Below, in pieces: positions 7,700-17,059 of a stretch of DNA of 64,000 nt. A program made the translations under genes and the position numbers. The stretch's first letter is position 1. Every line of letters begins with the position of its first letter. The notes below the pieces were generated by a model that was not told where the DNA came from, searched no databases, and was given only the letters and a program-made list of their open reading frames with translations. The stretch comes from Beijerinckia mobilis (GTDB lineage Bacteria; Pseudomonadota; Alphaproteobacteria; Rhizobiales; Beijerinckiaceae), in contig NZ_JQJH01000005.1 of the NCBI RefSeq assembly GCF_000745425.1, forward strand, positions 124,001 through 188,000, read 5' to 3'.

Positions 7700-9649
7700 C
7701 TAATCCTGGAGGCCGAGCGCCGTGCTCACCTCATGCGCATAGCCATAGATGTCATCGCGCAGGGAGACATGCCCGAACGGGTCGACGGAGGCTGTGAAAT
7801 ATTCGATATGGATCGGCAGCGGCTTCGGCAGATTGATATAGCGTTCCTTTTTGCCGAACAGGCCGGTGATGCGTTTCTCGCTCCATTTCGGCCCCAGCAC
7901 CTGTTCGGCGAATTGATAAGGATCATCGATCCGCACGCAACCATGGCTGAAGCTGCGTTTATCTTCCTCGAAATAACGCCGTGACGGCGTATCGTGGAGA
8001 TAGACGGCATAATCATTGGGGAACATGAATTTGATGCGTCCGAGCGCATTGCGTTCGCCGGGGGGCTGACGCACGACGAGGCGCCCATTCTTCTTGAACA
8101 CCTCATAGCCGAGCCTGTGCAGGTAATTCGGATCATTGGCCAGTTTCGGCAGCATTTCCTTCTTCAGGATCGACGGCGGTACATTCCAATAGGGATTGAC
8201 GATCAGGAACTGCATGACATGCGAGAAGATCGGCGTCGGCGTCTCGGTCTTGCCGACGACGACCCGGTGACGGGCCACTTCGATATCGTCGCGGATGAGC
8301 ACCACCTCGAAATCAGGCACATTCACTTCGATACGGTCATGGCCGAGATCGCGCGGCATCCAGCGCCAGAATTCCATATTGGTGACGAGTTCACGCTCGA
8401 GTTGCGGTGAATAGCTCCCGGCCGGCAGGCGCGGCCGCAGCAGGATGGCGCTGGTCTGCGGCGTGAACTGGCCGGAGGCCGGCAGGCCGTTGGCGCGCTG
8501 AAAATCGGCGACGGCCATGGCCACTTCCGTATCGTAGATTTCTGCCTTGCCGCGTTTGCCGCCGAGGGGGCCGGAATCAGGGGAATCGGAATCAAGCCTT
8601 CCATCGAGGCTGAGCTTTGCGCGGATCAGGGCCACCCTCGGATCACGCATCCCAACCTTGAGCACCGGGCCGCGTGGCATCAGCCGATTGGCCGAAGGCT
8701 GATGGTCGCGCCGGATCGCGACGAGCTTGTCGCGCAAGGCAATATAGCCCGGGTGTTGAGGATTGAATCCGCGCAGCCGGGAGCCCGAATCGGCACTCGC
8801 CGAGGCGACGCTGGCGAGAATGAAGGAAGGATCGGCGACATCCGGCCGGGACCCGATCAGACGGCTGATCCTGTGTGGATCGATGCGGGCGCCGCTCGCC
8901 TGGCGGCCATAGGCGAGAACAGCTTCGGAAAGGGCGAGATCGAAGACCGCCTGCCTGGCGGGATCGAGCAATGTTTCGGCGGATGGCAGAGACGGCGGCC
9001 TTATGCTCGTGTCGAGTCCGTCCTCACCGGCGGCAGCCAGTCGCGGGATCACGTTGCGCGCCGCTTCCGTCGCGGCGCCGTCGCTGATCCACAGCAGCTT
9101 GAAATCACGCGCCGCATAAAAGGCGGCAATCGCCTCGCTCTCGCGTTTTTGTTCCAATGAGCGGCTGGACGCGCCCCGCTCGGCGAGGAGAGTACTCAGC
9201 GCGGCCTCAGGGGAGGCGGGCGCTGTATTATTTGCAGTCGTGGCGGGAGCAGGCTCGATGGTTTGCGCGTCTTTCGCGGCTTTTGCGTCGCTCGCAGCGC
9301 CTTCCGGTTTCTCCGGGGATGGGTCTGGAGCGGTTGCGCCTTGCGTCTGCTCTCCTCTACGGGACAAGAGTGGCGACGGATCATCTGTGCCGCTATGCCG
9401 GCCAGCTTGGATCATTGGCACATCGGCGCGAGGCTTTTCCGGAGAGGAAACCGTCCTCGGCTCGCTCGTCGGCCCGGAAGATTCCGCAGATATTTTGGCA
9501 GAGGCCGATTCCGCTGAAGTCGGATCGGCGAGAGCCGATCCGGTGCATATTACAAGGCTCGAGGAGGAGGTGCCAAGCCCGGCGATCAGCAGCATGGCGA
9601 GAGGGCGCGGCCGTGATGTGCGGCTTTTGCTCTTCACAGGCGGCGTCAT
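7700..9649 (-). CDS. YcbB-type L,D-transpeptidase
   Basis: Periplasmic enzyme that forms 3-3 cross-links in peptidoglycan or anchors proteins to it. It has 649 residues from ATG 9649, which is preceded by GAGAGGGA at good spacing; a GTG five codons upstream is less likely. The N-terminus has a hydrophobic export segment (LAMLLIAGLGTSSSSLVICTG) and then a long Ser/Ala/Pro-rich linker. A scaffold domain and a peptidoglycan-binding motif (AMAVADFQRANGLPASGQFT) follow. The C-terminal YkuD domain carries SFSHGCVRIDD with the catalytic Cys at about residue 571. Domain order and length fit the YcbB/LdtD group. It is followed on the same strand by the DUF882 gene about 700 bases downstream, too far for a clear operon. 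Confidence 0.93.
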   Translation of the reverse strand: MTPPVKSKSRTSRPRPLAMLLIAGLGTSSSSLVICTGSALADPTSAESASAKISAESSGPTSEPRTVSSPEKPRADVPMIQAGRHSGTDDPSPLLSRRGEQTQGATAPDPSPEKPEGAASDAKAAKDAQTIEPAPATTANNTAPASPEAALSTLLAERGASSRSLEQKRESEAIAAFYAARDFKLLWISDGAATEAARNVIPRLAAAGEDGLDTSIRPPSLPSAETLLDPARQAVFDLALSEAVLAYGRQASGARIDPHRISRLIGSRPDVADPSFILASVASASADSGSRLRGFNPQHPGYIALRDKLVAIRRDHQPSANRLMPRGPVLKVGMRDPRVALIRAKLSLDGRLDSDSPDSGPLGGKRGKAEIYDTEVAMAVADFQRANGLPASGQFTPQTSAILLRPRLPAGSYSPQLERELVTNMEFWRWMPRDLGHDRIEVNVPDFEVVLIRDDIEVARHRVVVGKTETPTPIFSHVMQFLIVNPYWNVPPSILKKEMLPKLANDPNYLHRLGYEVFKKNGRLVVRQPPGERNALGRIKFMFPNDYAVYLHDTPSRRYFEEDKRSFSHGCVRIDDPYQFAEQVLGPKWSEKRITGLFGKKERYINLPKPLPIHIEYFTASVDPFGHVSLRDDIYGYAHEVSTALGLQD

Positions 9650-9943
9650 CTTCGTCCCTCTCACATTCTGTCAAATATCGAGGTTCCGCTGCGGCGGCTG
9701 CGCCACACTATCATCCGGTGCAGCTTGCCGATATCGGGACCATCTTGAAATAAACGAACCGTGATTACCGAATTGAACCTCGCGGCGGCGGTTCCGCAAG
9801 ACAAAAGACCGTTCCCGGGACTACCGCGATCTCGACACGCCGGTTACGCCTTCCCAGCCGCCTTCTCCGGGAGCATTCCGCAACAAGAACTCAAGAAAAC
9901 TGTGTCCTGACCCGGCGAGGCAAGGGCCGTGGAAAGCGGGGGC

Positions 9944-11464
9944 TCACGCGGCGGCTTCGGCCCGGTTCATTGCCTCGGGCGCGGAACTTTCTTCGCTGCC
10001 GGACTGCAGGCCATATTCCTTCAGCTTGCGATAAAGGGTGGAGCGGCCAATCCCCAGCTTGCGGGCCATGGCCGACATCTGGCCGCGATAATGGAGCAGT
10101 GAAAAGCGGATAATCTCGGCCTCGAGCCGTTCGAGTGGCTGGACCTCGCCTTCCTCGTCGAGAAGGCGCAGGACATTGGGATCGCGCAATTCGACTGGCA
10201 CGAATTCCGTCTCGCGCGCCGGCTGCAGCGCGACCGGAAGCGGGGCCGGTGGCACGCTGATGGCACAACCCTCTACATGAGCCGCGATCTGGGGAAATTC
10301 GGCGACGGTCAATTCATCGCTTTCGGCGAGGACGACGGCGCGGAAGACGGCATTTTCGAGCTGGCGCACATTGCCTGGCCAGTCATAGGCGCAAAGCAGC
10401 GCTTCCGCCTCGGGCGACAGGCCTCGCACTATTTTGCCTTCCTCGGCGGCGAAACGCAGCGCGAAGCTGCGAGCAAGATCGGGGATATCCTCCCGCCGCG
10501 TCCGCAGCGGCGGCACGTGGATCGGAAAGACGTTCAGGCGATAATAGAGATCTTCCCGGAACCGGCCGCGCTTGACTTCCTCGATCAGATTGCGGCTGGT
10601 TGCCGTGATCAGCCTGACATCGACCTTGACCGGCCGCTTTGCACCAATGGGCTCGATTTCTCCCTCCTGCAGGACGCGCAGGAGCTTGATCTGAAGCGCT
10701 GGCGGCAAGGCGCTGATCTCGTCGAGAAACAATGTACCGCCACTGGCTTCGGCAAATTTGCCGGGCTGTTTCTCGTTTCCCGGTTTCTCCTGCTGGCAGG
10801 CATTCCGGTCCTGACCGAACAGGAGACCATCAAGGACAGCTGCGCTCAGGGTGGCGCAATTGACGGTCACGAAGGGTTTGCCGCGCCGTTCGGAAGTACC
10901 CTGGATGGCGCGCGCCACGACATCCTTGCCGACGCCCAACTCCCCCTCGAGCAGGACGGGAATGGTCGATTTCGCTGCGCGTTCGCCAAGGCGGATCACT
11001 CTTTCCATCGCCTCGCCGCCGGCGATGAGATCCCTGAAAGACAAAATGCCCGCCGCATGATGGTTCATGCGGCGGATTTCGCTCATCAGCATTCCGGTAT
11101 GCAACGCATTGCTGATCGAGACCTGCAGCCGCTCGGCGGCGACCGGCTTGACGATGAAGTCGCGGGCGCCGGCACGCATGGCGGTGACGACCATGTCGAT
11201 CGCTCCATTGGCGGTTTCGACGATGACGGGAAGATCCATTCCCTCCTCGTGGATGCGGTTCAGCACGGCGAGGCCGTCGACTCCAGGCATCACGAGGTCG
11301 AGGATCAGAAGATCGGGCGCGCGGAGGGTGCTTGCAAAGAGACGTTCCAGCACCGCGCCGCCGTCGTCGACGCATTCCACCGCATAGCCGAACCGCCGCA
11401 AATGGCTTTCAAGCTGACGGCGCTGGACCGGGTCATCATCGGCGATCAGGATCGTGGGGGACAT
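9944..11464 (-). CDS. NtrC-like response regulator lacking the GAFTGA loop
   Basis: 506 residues. The receiver domain (1-120) has D56 as phospho-acceptor within LLILDLVMPG and K106. The AAA+ domain (about 145-380) has Walker A GELGVGKD (174-181) and Walker B TLFLDE (244-249). The C-terminal Fis-type helix-turn-helix contains MSAMARKLGIGRSTLYRKLK. Where sigma-54 activators carry the GAFTGA loop, this protein reads LFGQDRNACQQEKPGNEKQ (215-233), so the element that contacts sigma-54 is missing. It may activate through sigma-70, as Rhodobacter NtrC does, or act as a repressor or a partner to another activator. ATG 11464 is preceded by GAGG. No sensor kinase gene is adjacent, so its signal is unknown. 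Confidence 0.9.
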   Translation of the reverse strand: MSPTILIADDDPVQRRQLESHLRRFGYAVECVDDGGAVLERLFASTLRAPDLLILDLVMPGVDGLAVLNRIHEEGMDLPVIVETANGAIDMVVTAMRAGARDFIVKPVAAERLQVSISNALHTGMLMSEIRRMNHHAAGILSFRDLIAGGEAMERVIRLGERAAKSTIPVLLEGELGVGKDVVARAIQGTSERRGKPFVTVNCATLSAAVLDGLLFGQDRNACQQEKPGNEKQPGKFAEASGGTLFLDEISALPPALQIKLLRVLQEGEIEPIGAKRPVKVDVRLITATSRNLIEEVKRGRFREDLYYRLNVFPIHVPPLRTRREDIPDLARSFALRFAAEEGKIVRGLSPEAEALLCAYDWPGNVRQLENAVFRAVVLAESDELTVAEFPQIAAHVEGCAISVPPAPLPVALQPARETEFVPVELRDPNVLRLLDEEGEVQPLERLEAEIIRFSLLHYRGQMSAMARKLGIGRSTLYRKLKEYGLQSGSEESSAPEAMNRAEAAA

Positions 11465-11683
11465 GCAACCTCATCTTCGGGACACGTCGAACGCGTGACC
11501 CGTGCGCATTGGCATTGGAACCCATTGTGAGGAGTCATTCCCGGCACGGGGCTTCGTCCGAACCAATTGCCCTCTCTTTATGGTCGCTGAAGAGAGTAAA
11601 TGGGCGCTTAATGATATGTGCGCCTTTGTCCGGTTCTTTCTCTCTCCCATCCGTTTGCGACCAACGATGATCCGGGACCGCAA

Positions 11684-13141
11684 TCATTCTGGCGCGGGAA
11701 TATTCAGCCCATATTTTTCGACGAGCGTGGCGCTTGCCTCATTGAGACCGATGATTTTGACGCTGGCGCCGTGCCGCTGCAATTTCTCGACGACCTGATC
11801 GAGCGCGCCGATCGCGGTGACATCCCAGAAATGCGCGTGGCGAAGATCGATCACGACGCTCGTTGGCGCATTGAAGAAATCGAAAGCCTCGATGAAGGCG
11901 CCGGAAGAGGCGAAGAACACCTGGCCGTAGATGAGATAAGTGACGGCTTGGCCATCCGGCGACAGTTGCTTTTCGACCCGGAACAGGCGGGCGACCTTGG
12001 CGGCGAAGAAAATGCCGCTGAGCAAAACGCCGATCAATACGCCCTGGGCGAGATCGCGTGTCGCTACGACGACTACGACGGTGGCCAACATCACAATATT
12101 GGATGTCAACGGATGATGCGTGAGATTGCGCAGTGAGGACCAGTTGAAGGTGCTGATCGAGACCATGATCATCACCGCGACAAGGGCCGGCATCGGGATC
12201 TGTCGCACGAAATTGCCGAGGACGACGATCAGGAACAGCAGCAGGCAGCCAGCGGCAAAAGTGGAAAGACGCCCGCGTGCCCCGCCTGTGACGTTGATGA
12301 CTGATTGGCCGATCATCGCACAACCGCCCATGGCGCCAAGAAATCCGGTGACGCAATTGGCGATCCCCTGGCCGAAACATTCCCGGCTCTTGTTGCTGGC
12401 GCTGTCGGTCAGATCATCGACAATAGTCGCCGTCAGCAGGGATTCGAGCAGGCCGACCGCCGCCATGGCGAGTGCGTAGGGCAGGATGATGCGGAAGGTG
12501 TCGAGCGACAGGGGCACGTCCGGGATGGAGAAGAAGGGCAGGGCACTCGGCAGATCGCCCATATCGCCGACCTTACGGACCTCGGCGCCGGTGATCATCG
12601 AAAACGCGGTGAGCAGGATGATGGCGACGAGTGCCGAGGGAACCGCTTTGGTTACATAAGGAAACAGATAGATGATGCCGAGGCCGACGGCGACCATGGC
12701 ATAGGTCTGCCAGCCGGCGCCGACGAATTGCGGCCATTGCGCCATGAAGATCAGGATAGCGAGCGCATTGACGAAGCCTGTCATCACCGAGCGCGAAACG
12801 AAGCGCATCAGGAGACCCGCGCGGAGAAGTCCGGCGACGATCTGAATGACCCCCATAAGAATGGTCGCGGCAAAGAGAAAGGCGAGGCCGTGCTCGCGCA
12901 CCAGCGGCGTCATCAAGACGGCGGTGGAAGCCGTGGCGGCGGAAATCATCGCCGGGCGTCCGCCGAAAAAGGCGGTGACGACGGCAATGGAAAAAGACGC
13001 ATAGAGACCGATTTTCGGGTCGACACCGGCGACGATCGAAAAGCCGATGGCCTCGGGAATCAGCGCCAGAGCGACGAGCAGGCCGCACAAAAGTTCGCGG
13101 GTGACGTTGGGTGCCCATTCGGCTTTGATGGTGGAAAGCAT
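11684..13141 (-). CDS. SulP family anion transporter with STAS domain
   Basis: Inner-membrane transporter of 485 residues, related to sulfate permeases and BicA-type bicarbonate transporters. There are about ten to twelve hydrophobic segments. The SulP signature is seen as ALALIPEAIGFSIVAGVDPKIG near residues 19-40 and FFGGRPAMISAATASTAVL near 58-76. A central segment (MGGCAMIGQSVINVTGGARG) and a C-terminal STAS domain (about 390-485, with SVVIDLRHAHFWDVTAIGAL) complete the fold. ATG 13141 has a strong GGAAGGAG upstream. The substrate cannot be decided from sequence; sulfate and bicarbonate are the main options. It is divergent from the ParA cassette. Confidence 0.93.
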   Translation of the reverse strand: MLSTIKAEWAPNVTRELLCGLLVALALIPEAIGFSIVAGVDPKIGLYASFSIAVVTAFFGGRPAMISAATASTAVLMTPLVREHGLAFLFAATILMGVIQIVAGLLRAGLLMRFVSRSVMTGFVNALAILIFMAQWPQFVGAGWQTYAMVAVGLGIIYLFPYVTKAVPSALVAIILLTAFSMITGAEVRKVGDMGDLPSALPFFSIPDVPLSLDTFRIILPYALAMAAVGLLESLLTATIVDDLTDSASNKSRECFGQGIANCVTGFLGAMGGCAMIGQSVINVTGGARGRLSTFAAGCLLLFLIVVLGNFVRQIPMPALVAVMIMVSISTFNWSSLRNLTHHPLTSNIVMLATVVVVVATRDLAQGVLIGVLLSGIFFAAKVARLFRVEKQLSPDGQAVTYLIYGQVFFASSGAFIEAFDFFNAPTSVVIDLRHAHFWDVTAIGALDQVVEKLQRHGASVKIIGLNEASATLVEKYGLNIPAPE

Positions 13142-13614
13142 CTCAGGCTCCTTCCGTTGTGACGTTGAAGACTGTCCGTGTTTTCGCGAGCCTTATGCCA
13201 GAAAGAGAGGCCGCGCCCGGAGATTTCCATTCCGTTTGATCAAGGCACGGCTTCATCGCTGCCCGATCCGGAATGTGTGAAACTGCAAGAAGTCTCCAGG
13301 ACAATAACAGGGAGGCAACGACAAAGGGTGTTGAAAGAACACCGTTGCAAGTAATTCCGGAACCGGAGCGCGTCATTTCGATCGAAAATTCTGCGCCGAT
13401 TCGTACCTATTCCTTGTTTCCGGCACAAGGCGTGGTCCAGACGGGGAAATCGACTTATCGGACCATTGGCAGAGAGTTGCAAGACTATCCTGGCATAGGC
13501 CTGGACCCTTTAATTGTGGACGGTAAGCCAAAGGTGGCGAAGCGTGTAGGCAGCGCATTGCCTTCGACGTTGAAATGCCTCAACCATGCTGTGGGAGACG
13601 GACAGCAAAGCCAG
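13142..13614. other. Intergenic between SulP gene and ParA cassette
   Basis: The frame of the first ParA gene is open back to 13273, which would add 114 residues. That segment has no resemblance to ParA N-termini, so I treat it as an untranslated leader. No promoter could be assigned with confidence. Confidence 0.5.
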
Positions 13615-14616
13615 ATGACTTTCGTCGTTTCAACCATCAATCTCAAGGGCGGCGTCGGCAAAACGACGACGACGGTGGCGCTCGCCGAAACGCTCGCCTG
13701 CGCCTTCAACAAGAAGGTCCTTGTCATCGACCTCGATCCGCAGACCAATGCGACGATCATGTTCATTGGCGAGGAGCGTTGGGCCCGCCTGAACCGTGCC
13801 GGTCACACGCTTGCGCGTCTGTTTCAGGATGCTGTCGAAACAGGTTTGGCACGGTTCGATTTTGCTGCGACCCTGCAGAGCAATGTCTCCAATGTCTCGG
13901 GCGCGGAGACCGTGGATCTCCTGCCCGCGAGTCTCGACATGATCGATGTGCAGGATATTCTCGCGGCGCGTCACATTGGTGGCCTTTCGTGGCTCGATCC
14001 ATTCGAGATGATGCGCAGCTTCTTCTTTGACTGGCCAGATTTGGTCTGGCCCATCCGGTCCTCGAATGGCGATGCCGGGACAGATGCCCGTGACCAGGAT
14101 CACAGCGTGGCCAATGCGCCGGATCTTCCCATCGGCCTCCTCAAAACGGCGATCGGCGACCATATCGCCGCCTATGATGTCGTCATCATCGATTGTCCGC
14201 CAAGCCTTGGCGTCATTCCGCTGAATGGGCTTTTCCTGTCCGATGCCTATCTGATCCCGACCGTTCCGGATCATCTCTCCACCTATGGCATTCCGCAGAT
14301 CATGGAACGGATCCGCCGCTTCTCCGAGCGGATTGGCCGTCACCTCCCGCCGATGGGCATCGTTCTGACGAAGGTCCAGCAAAGTTCGAGCGTTCACAGG
14401 GCTCAGCAGGCGAGGCTCGAAAAGATCGCCGATCCGCCGGTCTTCGAGGCGATGATGAAGCAATCGAACCGTATTGCCGCCATGGCCGAATTCGTTCCGG
14501 AAAAGCGCACGTTTCGGCAGAAATATGGAGCCGAGCCCGAAGGCAATGCGGCAAGCCTTCTCCTGATTGGCGCTGAATTTCTCAAGCGCACAAGGTCGTT
14601 CGACCGGGCGCTTTGA
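13615..14616 (+). CDS. ParA/MinD-type ATPase, first of a tandem pair
   Basis: 333 residues from ATG 13615. The deviant Walker A KGGVGKTTTT lies at residues 11-20, the switch region LVIDLDPQTNATIM at about 38-51 and the Walker B-like VVIIDCPPSLG near 190-200, all typical of ParA ATPases that dimerise on ATP and bind DNA or membranes. The start is chosen because the P-loop then begins at the usual distance from the N-terminus; the Shine-Dalgarno is weak. The protein is closely related to the next gene product (for example VALAETLAC, LIPTVPDHLSTYGIPQI and SSSVHRA in both). No ParB or parS-like repeat is seen nearby, so plasmid-type partitioning is not supported. Its cargo is unknown. Confidence 0.85.
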   Translation: MTFVVSTINLKGGVGKTTTTVALAETLACAFNKKVLVIDLDPQTNATIMFIGEERWARLNRAGHTLARLFQDAVETGLARFDFAATLQSNVSNVSGAETVDLLPASLDMIDVQDILAARHIGGLSWLDPFEMMRSFFFDWPDLVWPIRSSNGDAGTDARDQDHSVANAPDLPIGLLKTAIGDHIAAYDVVIIDCPPSLGVIPLNGLFLSDAYLIPTVPDHLSTYGIPQIMERIRRFSERIGRHLPPMGIVLTKVQQSSSVHRAQQARLEKIADPPVFEAMMKQSNRIAAMAEFVPEKRTFRQKYGAEPEGNAASLLLIGAEFLKRTRSFDRAL

Positions 14617-14729
14617 GTGCGGATAGCGGAGTAGGTGGAGGTGAGAAACGCCTGCTCCTATCGGCAATATTGTCTTCCTTAACGAAATATAGAAAAATTA
14701 TATGGAAGAAATTTACTCGGCTGATTCGA

Positions 14730-15710
14730 ATGACTTTCGTCGCTTCCATCATCAATCTCAAGGGTGGCGTCGGCAAGACGACGACAACGGTCGCGCTCGC
14801 CGAAACGCTTGCCTGCGTCTATAATCAAAAAGTCCTCATCATTGATCTCGATCCGCAGACCAATGCCTCGATCATGCTCCTTGGTGAGGAACGCTGGATC
14901 GACCTCGACAGGAGCGACAGGACGCTCGCCTGCCTGTTTTCTGATGCGATCACCGGACGTGCGCCGCGTTTCGATTATATGGCGACGCTTCAAAGGAACG
15001 TCTCCAACGTCAAGGGCGCGGAGATGGTCGATCTTCTGCCGGCGAGCCTCGACATGATGGACATGCAAGAAGTGCTTGCGGTGCGCCGTTTCGAGCCTTC
15101 CCAATCCTCCTATCTGCCTGCCTGGCAGAATCCCTCGCCGCCGCCGATCCCCGCATTCGGCATGGACAATGCCGCCGTGCTGACGCGGATCGCCAAGGAT
15201 GAGCAGGAACTGGTTTTCGATTTGCCCGTCGGGCTTTTGAGCCGGGTGGTCGGACCCTATCTCGCTGCTTATGACGTCGTCCTGATCGATTGCCCGCCGA
15301 ATCTCGGCACGCTGCCGCAAAACGGACTTTACCTGTCTCATGCCTATCTGATTCCGACGGTGCCGGATCATCTCTCGACCTATGGCATTCCCCAGATAGT
15401 GCAGCGAATCCATCGATTCGCGGAAAGGATCGGCCGTCACCTCCCGCCGCTCGGCCTCGTCCTCTCCAAATATCAAAGTGCCTCCTCGGTGCATCGAGCC
15501 AAGAAAGTGGAGCTGGAAAAATGGGGCGATCTGCCGGTCTTCGAGGGCTTTCTGCGGCAGTCGAACCAGACCGCCGCTGCCGGAGAGTTTAATCCCGCGA
15601 AACGCACTTTCCTCAAGAAATATGGTGATAGCGATGGTAATGGGCCATCCTTGATGCTGATCGGCAATGAGTTTCTCAATCGGGCAAGGCAATTCGATGC
15701 ATCTCTCTGA
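14730..15710 (+). CDS. ParA/MinD-type ATPase, second of a tandem pair
   Basis: 326 residues. It has the same architecture as the upstream gene: KGGVGKTTTT at 11-20, LIIDLDPQTNASIM at about 38-51, VLIDCPPNLG near 190 and LIPTVPDHLSTYGIPQI in the C-terminal half. The MTFVASIINL start mirrors MTFVVSTINL of its neighbour and supports ATG 14730. The 113-base gap between the two genes is noticeably richer in A and T than the flanks and could hold a promoter. The two genes presumably arose by local duplication; the region around residues 130-180 differs most, which suggests different partners. It overlaps the next gene by 14 bases. Confidence 0.85.
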   Translation: MTFVASIINLKGGVGKTTTTVALAETLACVYNQKVLIIDLDPQTNASIMLLGEERWIDLDRSDRTLACLFSDAITGRAPRFDYMATLQRNVSNVKGAEMVDLLPASLDMMDMQEVLAVRRFEPSQSSYLPAWQNPSPPPIPAFGMDNAAVLTRIAKDEQELVFDLPVGLLSRVVGPYLAAYDVVLIDCPPNLGTLPQNGLYLSHAYLIPTVPDHLSTYGIPQIVQRIHRFAERIGRHLPPLGLVLSKYQSASSVHRAKKVELEKWGDLPVFEGFLRQSNQTAAAGEFNPAKRTFLKKYGDSDGNGPSLMLIGNEFLNRARQFDASL

Positions 15711-16149
15711 AACCCTGCCGGCGGCCTGGTATCTCTTCGTCCAATGGATCGCCGAGGATCCGGAGCGCGCCCAGAAAGTCGGCCTGCAATTCATCGAGCG
15801 TGTGCTGGCGGACCCGAAGCTTGTGAAGGACCTTCAGGCGATCATCGCCTCCGCGCATCCCGGCGGGGAAAAGATCGAAGTAAAACCCGAGGTAAAACCA
15901 AAGAAGGCTGTGCGGGCGAAAAAGGAAAAGGCCGTGCTCGATCCGATCGAACTGGCGAGGGAAGGGGAGGCGGTTTTGCGCGAAAAACTGGCCGGACTGA
16001 CGCTTGCGCAGATCAAGACCGTTCTTTCCGAATATGCGCTCGATCCGGGCGCGATCGTCTCGCGTAAACGAACCACGGCGCCAATGATCGATTTCATCGT
16101 CACGGTTTCGCTCAATCGCGCCCACAAGGGCGAAGCTTTCAAGGTGTGA
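15697..16149 (+). CDS. Small partner protein of the ParA cassette, unknown
   Basis: 150 residues from ATG 15697, overlapping the second ParA gene by 14 bases, which implies translational coupling. An alternative ATG lies 30 bases upstream. Residues about 1-55 look helical (LFVQWIAEDPERAQKVGLQF), a Lys/Glu/Val/Pro-rich linker (about 60-85, EVKPEVKPKKAVRAKKEK) follows, and the C-terminal domain LREKLAGLTLAQIKTVLSEY plus KRTTAPMIDFIV resembles short SAP or Rho-N-like nucleic-acid-binding helices. That resemblance is by eye only. I recognise no named family. Position and coupling suggest it is the adaptor or cargo linker for the ParA pair. Confidence 0.72.
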   Translation: MHLSETLPAAWYLFVQWIAEDPERAQKVGLQFIERVLADPKLVKDLQAIIASAHPGGEKIEVKPEVKPKKAVRAKKEKAVLDPIELAREGEAVLREKLAGLTLAQIKTVLSEYALDPGAIVSRKRTTAPMIDFIVTVSLNRAHKGEAFKV

Positions 16150-16413
16150 CGATTTGCGATTGCCGCAGGAGCCGATCCCCTCTATCGTGCCGCTAGCATT
16201 GTTTGGAACGCCCAAGAGGGTCGGAGGTCAACGAGGGAAGTTTCGATCATTGTGAAATAGGCCTGTTCTGAAACGGGTTTGTCGCGCCTTGCCGGATCTT
16301 GCGTATTCTTCCTCGCTTTCTTCCTTGATCCTGGCCCCGGCGCGCTCATCTCTCGAGCGTTTGAGTTTTTCGGCCAATGTCCATTTCACTCAAACGGAAT
16401 CGAGATTTTCCCA

Positions 16414-16953
16414 ATGACGGACGTCAAAGACACCCCATTCGCCAAGCTGGAAGCTGAAGGCCGGTTGCTGAAGCCGACCCTGAAAGGCGACACCCATGTC
16501 GACGGCCGCTTCGGTTTTCGCGGTGATATTTCCTATGATGATGCCGATACGATCCTGAAGGAAGTTTTCGCGGTATCGGAAGCCGGCAAGCCGGCGATCG
16601 GTTTTCTGTCGGGTTCCATCAAGGAATTCGAGACTTTACCGAAACTCGTCGAGACCTTCGGTCCGGCGCTCGACGCTAACAGCGTGAACATCATTTATGT
16701 GGCCGATTTGCCGCGTGGCGCGCGGTTTTATTTTCCGATCGGCGACATCAAATTCTTCACCATCTTCATCGACGATACGTCCGTCTATAATGAATTGATC
16801 GACATTACTTATGTCGACAAAGTGAAGCTCAAGAAATTCGACACCGCCGCCAAGCTCGACGCGCTCGCCGATGTCGGCCTGAAATATGATGCGGTTTCTG
16901 ACTTCCAGGAAGTGACCTGGGACGATGCCGTCAAGCGCAAGAACGCCGGCTGA
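16414..16953 (+). CDS. Conserved-looking cytoplasmic protein, unknown
   Basis: 179 residues. ATG 16414 begins MTDVKDTPFAKLEAEGRLLK; the open frame extends 45 codons upstream but that part looks like leader. No signal peptide or membrane segment is seen. The composition is balanced and acidic, with a mixed alpha/beta pattern (AIGFLSGSIKEFETLPKLVE, NIIYVADLPRGARFYFPIGD), so it is probably a folded soluble protein. I recognise no motif or catalytic residues. It follows the ParA cassette on the same strand after 264 bases, too far to claim an operon. Confidence 0.7.
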   Translation: MTDVKDTPFAKLEAEGRLLKPTLKGDTHVDGRFGFRGDISYDDADTILKEVFAVSEAGKPAIGFLSGSIKEFETLPKLVETFGPALDANSVNIIYVADLPRGARFYFPIGDIKFFTIFIDDTSVYNELIDITYVDKVKLKKFDTAAKLDALADVGLKYDAVSDFQEVTWDDAVKRKNAG

Positions 16954-17059
16954 TCGTTTACTTTCTCTCCCGTCTTCCACTTTCGCGGCCGCCAGTCAAA
17001 GGCGGCCGCTTTCGCATGGAAGGCAGGCCTGTTTCATGCCATTGGCAAGTGGTGCGCCG

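Noticed and set aside
10277-11530. 417-codon plus-strand open frame
   Set aside because: Antisense to the NtrC-like regulator, which has all the expected domain motifs.
12305-13162. 285-codon plus-strand open frame
   Set aside because: Antisense to the SulP gene; the composition is a Gly/Asp/Arg shadow.
13273-13614. N-terminal extension of the first ParA gene
   Set aside because: The 114 residues have no similarity to ParA N-termini, and the next paralogue starts at the equivalent of ATG 13615.
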